A DNA stretch of 7,583 nt, taken from the NCBI GenBank assembly GCA_934553185.1, contig CAKTFF010000093.1, forward strand, positions 1 through 7,583, read 5' to 3'. A program made the position numbers and the translations under genes. Below, in pieces: positions 4,571-7,583 of this stretch; the first letter of the stretch is position 1, and each line of letters starts with the position of its first letter. The notes below the pieces were generated by a model that saw only the letters and a program-made list of their open reading frames with translations, was not told the origin of the DNA and did no database searches. Source of the DNA: an uncultured Devosia sp. Lineage in GTDB: Bacteria > Pseudomonadota > Alphaproteobacteria > Rhizobiales > Devosiaceae.

Positions 4571-6444
4571 CGCCGCTGCCAGATGCAGGCATCGGGGCGG
4601 CACTGCGCCCGCATCCAATCGGCATCGGCACCCATGGCCGCCATCAACGCCGGAAAGCTCTGCGGATGAAGGCTGCGGCTGAGATACACATAGCCATAGT
4701 TCCCCGGCGGTAGGGGGCCGCTCCCCGCGTAGAAGGCAGCAACAGCGTCAAGCAAGCGCTCCTGTTCGCCCCAGGCTGTGGAGCGGAACGACACGGGTGT
4801 GGTGCGGCCCGCAAAAATGGGTGCCCAGATGTCGCGGCCGCCCGACACAAAGGGCAGTTCGGGATAGTTCAGCACCTGCGCATCGCGCGGCGCCTCTTCG
4901 TTCAGCGCCTGCAGCACCGCCAGATCGTCGGCGGGCACGGAAATAGTCCAGCGCTGCGCCGATGCCATGTGCCAGATCGTGTCGATCACCGGGGTCGCCA
5001 TGCCCATGACCAAGAGCGGCAGGGCCATGGTGCCCCAGATCGGTGGCACGGGGCGCCTGTTGTGCGCCCCCAAAAGAAAGGCAACGCCAAGCGCCAGTCC
5101 CACCTGCGGCAAAAGGCTGACGCGAAGCTGCATTTCCATGGAGAGCCGGGCGTTTTCGACCAGCGTTAAGGCAAGCAGAGTGGCAATGCCGACGATTGTA
5201 AGCGCCGTGGCGAATATTAGCGAGTTGTCCGTCTGCGCCGCTCGGGTTGGCTCTCTCCAGGCGCGCCAGAGCCCCACAAGGCCCAAGAGGCTGGCGCCAT
5301 ACAGCACAATTATGCCGGGCAGCGCCAGTAGCAGCCTTTGCAGCGGTCCAGGTCCCGATTCACGATCAAAGATCGGACTATCAAGCCCGCTGCCGCCCTC
5401 GACCACGCCGAGCACAAGTGGCACGGCCAGAGCCAGCACCCCCACCACGGCTATGGTGCCGATCCGCTTTATCCAGCCCTCTCGCTGGTCCAGCAGCTGT
5501 GTTGCCGCAAAGACCGCAAGGCACGCTACCCCGAACAGGGTCGATACGGCTCCCGCTGCTACCAACGGGGCGAGGGCCAGAAGGCGCAAGGGTCGGGACG
5601 AAGCCGCGCGCAACACACCCCAGCTGAGAAGACCGGCCAGCATCAACTGATGCTGCGGAATATAAAGCGTGGAGCGGAACAGCCGGCTGGCACTCAGCAG
5701 TCCGTTTTCGACATTGACGTCGGTTGCCACGCGCATCCAGTCCCAGCCGGTGGCCACCAGCGCCAGAATCCCGTCCAGCGTCGGCGACAACCAGGCAATC
5801 AGCAGAATGGCGGCGGCAAGGCGCGGACCGGCTCCCGCGCTGCGCAGCAATCCGCCCAACACGATCCAGAAGGCAAATGTCTGCACCAGACCGCTGGCGA
5901 TCAGGGCCGCAGCCGCATCGCCGTGCCAGGCCGCAGCACTGGCGGGAACGATGTAGAACAGCCAATAATAGGCGAGCGGTTCGCCGCCGCCAAAAATATC
6001 ACGAGCGGGCATGCCCATAGCCAAGAGCGACTGCGTGTGGCCCAGATGCTTGAAGCCATCGGCATTGAACCAGGCATGCACAAGCAGTCCTCGCTCTGAA
6101 CCGCTTACGGCAAAAAAGGTGATGGTGGCGGCCAGCAAGGTTGCAAGAACCGGCACCGCGAGCAACCAGGCGTCGGGTCTGCCGGGCCAGACCCACGGCT
6201 CCCCTCGCCGCAACAGTAAGGCTGCGCACGACAGCGCCAGGGCAAGCGCCAGCGCACAGCGCGTATCGAGCTGAACGGGTGAAAACCGCGCCATAAGAGC
6301 CGACAGGAGAATCACGGCGAACTGGCTCGCAAAGCCCGCTGCCACCCATAAGGGCAAGCTGCGCCCCCGACCACCAGCCAGGATCCAGCCGGGCAGGCTC
6401 AACAGGGCGAAAATGGCAAGGGCAGTCGCAAGCGGCACAAGCAT
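4567..6444 (-). CDS. Polytopic membrane protein resembling GT-C glycosyltransferases
   Basis: A 625-residue protein with about 13-14 hydrophobic helices between residues 1 and 490 and a soluble C-terminal tail (about 495-625), probably periplasmic. The first large loop, after the helix at 92-113, holds D129 in HAWFNADGFKHLGH (123-136), then GMPARDIFGGGEPLAYYW (144-161). An acidic residue in this loop followed by a G.P..D.F..G.PL.YYW pattern is typical of GT-C enzymes, which transfer sugars from polyprenyl phosphates outside the membrane. A second notable segment is RSTLYIPQHQLML (257-269). The tail has two cysteines (615, 620) that could form a disulfide. I cannot name the exact family. Its opposing neighbours are a flippase-like protein and a GtrB-type enzyme, which fits this role. 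The ATG at 6444 lacks a well-placed ribosome site (see finding at 6442-6498). Confidence 0.72.
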   Translation of the reverse strand: MLVPLATALAIFALLSLPGWILAGGRGRSLPLWVAAGFASQFAVILLSALMARFSPVQLDTRCALALALALSCAALLLRRGEPWVWPGRPDAWLLAVPVLATLLAATITFFAVSGSERGLLVHAWFNADGFKHLGHTQSLLAMGMPARDIFGGGEPLAYYWLFYIVPASAAAWHGDAAAALIASGLVQTFAFWIVLGGLLRSAGAGPRLAAAILLIAWLSPTLDGILALVATGWDWMRVATDVNVENGLLSASRLFRSTLYIPQHQLMLAGLLSWGVLRAASSRPLRLLALAPLVAAGAVSTLFGVACLAVFAATQLLDQREGWIKRIGTIAVVGVLALAVPLVLGVVEGGSGLDSPIFDRESGPGPLQRLLLALPGIIVLYGASLLGLVGLWRAWREPTRAAQTDNSLIFATALTIVGIATLLALTLVENARLSMEMQLRVSLLPQVGLALGVAFLLGAHNRRPVPPIWGTMALPLLVMGMATPVIDTIWHMASAQRWTISVPADDLAVLQALNEEAPRDAQVLNYPELPFVSGGRDIWAPIFAGRTTPVSFRSTAWGEQERLLDAVAAFYAGSGPLPPGNYGYVYLSRSLHPQSFPALMAAMGADADWMRAQCRPDACIWQRR

Positions 6445-6493
6445 GGTCTGGTCGGTGGCTCCCGCCGCGACATTGCGCGGGCATAGTTAATAT

Positions 6494-6498
6494 CTCCT
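6494..6498 (-). promoter_or_regulatory. Ribosome-binding site mismatched with the GT-C-like start
   Basis: AGGAG on the minus strand is placed 9 nt before an ATG at 6484, an ideal arrangement. That ATG is out of frame with the membrane protein, whose own first ATG is 49 nt from the AGGAG. Removing one base from the GGG at 6479-6481 would join the two and give the natural-looking N-terminus MPRNVAAGATDQTMLVPL. Confidence 0.4.
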
Positions 6499-6543
6499 AC
6501 ACCTCGCCTGCCTATGCTGGAGGCCCCACAGGGAGGGGAAGCC

Positions 6544-7542
6544 ATGTCGTTCGAGCCACGCCGCGACCAGTTCGAAATGCCGCCTCCCGCCGTGTCGGTG
6601 GTGATCCCGTTTCTCGACGAAGTGGACACACTCGAGACGCTCCATGACCAGATCCGACAGGCGCTGGACAAAGCCGGCATCTCGTTTGAGATCATCTTCA
6701 TCAATGACGGCAGCAGCGATGGCAGCGAAGCGGTGTGCCGCGGGCTTGCCGGCGCCCACAGCAATGTGGTGCTGATCAATTTTCGCACCAATTTCGGTAA
6801 GTCAGCGGCGCTCTCCGCCGGGTTCCGCGAGGCGAGCGGCGCAGTGGTCATCACCATGGATGCGGACCTCCAGGACGATCCGGCCGAACTGGTGCGCTTC
6901 ATCGCCGCCATCGACGCAGGCGCCGATGTGGTCTGCGGCTGGAAAAAGCAGCGCCACGACCCTTTTGGCAAGACGGCGCCGTCAAAGCTCTTCAACGCCG
7001 TGGTCAACAAGACCTTTGGCCTGGCGCTGCGCGACCACAATTGCGGCTTCAAGGCCTATCGCCGTGAAGCGCTTGTTGATCTCGACCTTTATGGCGAGTT
7101 GCACCGCTTCGTGCCGGCTTTGCTCCATACGCGCGGCTTCCGCATCGCCGAACTGGCGGTGCAGCACCATCCGCGCCGCTTCGGCCGCTCCAAGTTTGGC
7201 GCCGGGCGGCTGATCAAGGGCGGGCTCGATCTCCTCACCGTCGCCATGACGACGCGTTATGCCACACGGCCCGGCCATGTGTTTGGCGCGCTGGGCCTGC
7301 TGATGCTTCTGGGTGGCGGCCTGTGCCTTAGCTATCTCGGCGTTCTTTGGCTGATCGGCGCCGGCCCGATCGGCAATCGGCCGCTGCTGTTTCTGGGCAT
7401 GCTGCTGACCCTGTTCGGCGGGCAATTCATCAGCACGGGCCTGCTGGCCGAACTGGTGCTGTCGCGCTCGGTCAGCGAAGCGGACAAATATGCCATTCGC
7501 GATCGCGTCGGCGGTCGTCCTTCGGTGACGGCGCAGCGCTAA
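6544..7542 (+). CDS. GtrB/DPM1-type polyprenyl-phosphate glycosyltransferase (GT2)
   Basis: A 332-residue inverting GT2 enzyme that most likely transfers a sugar from a nucleotide donor to a polyprenyl (undecaprenyl) phosphate on the cytoplasmic membrane face. Motifs in order: VSVVIPFLDE (17-26), INDGSSDGS (53-61) for the nucleotide, the metal-binding DAD within TMDADLQDDP (104-113), DHNCGFKAYRREAL (164-177), ELHRFVPALL (185-194) and HPRRFGRSKFGAGRL (209-223). The last two are typical of the GtrB/DPM1/ArnC group. Two membrane helices follow (about 246-272 and 279-305), as in GtrB and ArnC. The sugar cannot be deduced. The ATG at 6544 has GGAGG (6532-6536) 7 nt upstream; an in-frame ATG at 6514 has none. 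It is divergent from the GT-C-like gene, and its stop (TAA, 7540-7542) overlaps that of the exonuclease III-like gene. Confidence 0.92.
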   Translation: MSFEPRRDQFEMPPPAVSVVIPFLDEVDTLETLHDQIRQALDKAGISFEIIFINDGSSDGSEAVCRGLAGAHSNVVLINFRTNFGKSAALSAGFREASGAVVITMDADLQDDPAELVRFIAAIDAGADVVCGWKKQRHDPFGKTAPSKLFNAVVNKTFGLALRDHNCGFKAYRREALVDLDLYGELHRFVPALLHTRGFRIAELAVQHHPRRFGRSKFGAGRLIKGGLDLLTVAMTTRYATRPGHVFGALGLLMLLGGGLCLSYLGVLWLIGAGPIGNRPLLFLGMLLTLFGGQFISTGLLAELVLSRSVSEADKYAIRDRVGGRPSVTAQR

Positions 7543-7583
7543 AGCGCAAGCTCGATCCAGGTTGGGGCATGATCGCTCGCCCC
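7539..7583 (-). CDS. Exodeoxyribonuclease III-like protein, C-terminal end only (runs off right edge)
   Basis: Fourteen codons and a TAG stop (7541-7539) are visible on the minus strand, reading GASDHAPTWIELAL. The SDHAPxW ending is characteristic of exonuclease III and related AP endonucleases (EEP fold), where the aspartate-histidine pair belongs to the active site near the C-terminus. Such enzymes cut DNA at abasic sites in base-excision repair. With so little sequence the call rests on this one motif, and other EEP-fold phosphatases or nucleases remain possible. The stop overlaps the TAA of the GT2 gene by 4 bp. Confidence 0.65.
   Translation of the reverse strand, partial: GASDHAPTWIELAL

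Noticed and set aside
4967..5650. 227-residue open frame on the plus strand inside the GT-C-like gene, plus other long frames there
   Set aside because: They are low-complexity shadows rich in Arg, Ser, Pro and Ala opposite a clear membrane protein, without ribosome sites or domains.
1..7583. Mobile elements, CRISPR arrays, tRNA or rRNA genes
   Set aside because: I saw no transposase, integrase, regular spaced repeats or tRNA-like cloverleaf on either strand.

Overview
This is a GC-rich chromosomal window with closely packed genes on both strands. The best clue to the host is a textbook match to the EcfG general-stress promoter (GGAAC-N16-CGTT), a sigma system confined to Alphaproteobacteria. 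Together with the gene content this suggests an alphaproteobacterium, probably of the Hyphomicrobiales (something like Devosia). The genus is a guess. I see no tRNA, rRNA, CRISPR array, insertion sequence or phage gene.

Left part (1-1312): the first 93 codons of a glycogen-debranching enzyme (glgX) run off the left edge on the minus strand. Divergent from it, an EcfG-type promoter drives a two-gene stress unit: a small GlsB/YeaQ-type membrane protein and a glycine-rich YidB-family protein. A perfect 10-bp hairpin with a T run closes the unit.

Middle (1328-2918): on the minus strand lie a Crp/Fnr-type regulator and, downstream of it, a single-domain response regulator. Divergent from the regulator is a short conserved-looking protein of unknown function. 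The divergent gap holds a palindrome flanked by TTGCATT repeats spaced exactly 20 bp, a possible operator.

Right part (2997-7542): this looks like a cell-envelope glycosylation locus. It holds a SAM methyltransferase overlapping a PF03706-type flippase-like membrane protein (+), a 625-residue polytopic protein resembling GT-C glycosyltransferases (-), and a GtrB/DPM1-type polyprenyl-phosphate glycosyltransferase with two C-terminal membrane segments (+). A coherent reading, which is inference, is that the GT2 enzyme charges a polyprenyl phosphate with a sugar, the PF03706 protein moves it across the membrane, and the GT-C protein transfers it outside. This would be a GtrA/GtrB/GtrC-like division of labour in which the usual small GtrA flippase is replaced. 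Acceptor and sugar are unknown.

The last 45 bases hold the C-terminal end of an exonuclease III-like gene on the minus strand. Both convergent gene pairs on the right (flippase/GT-C and GT2/exonuclease III) end with stop codons that overlap by 4 bp.
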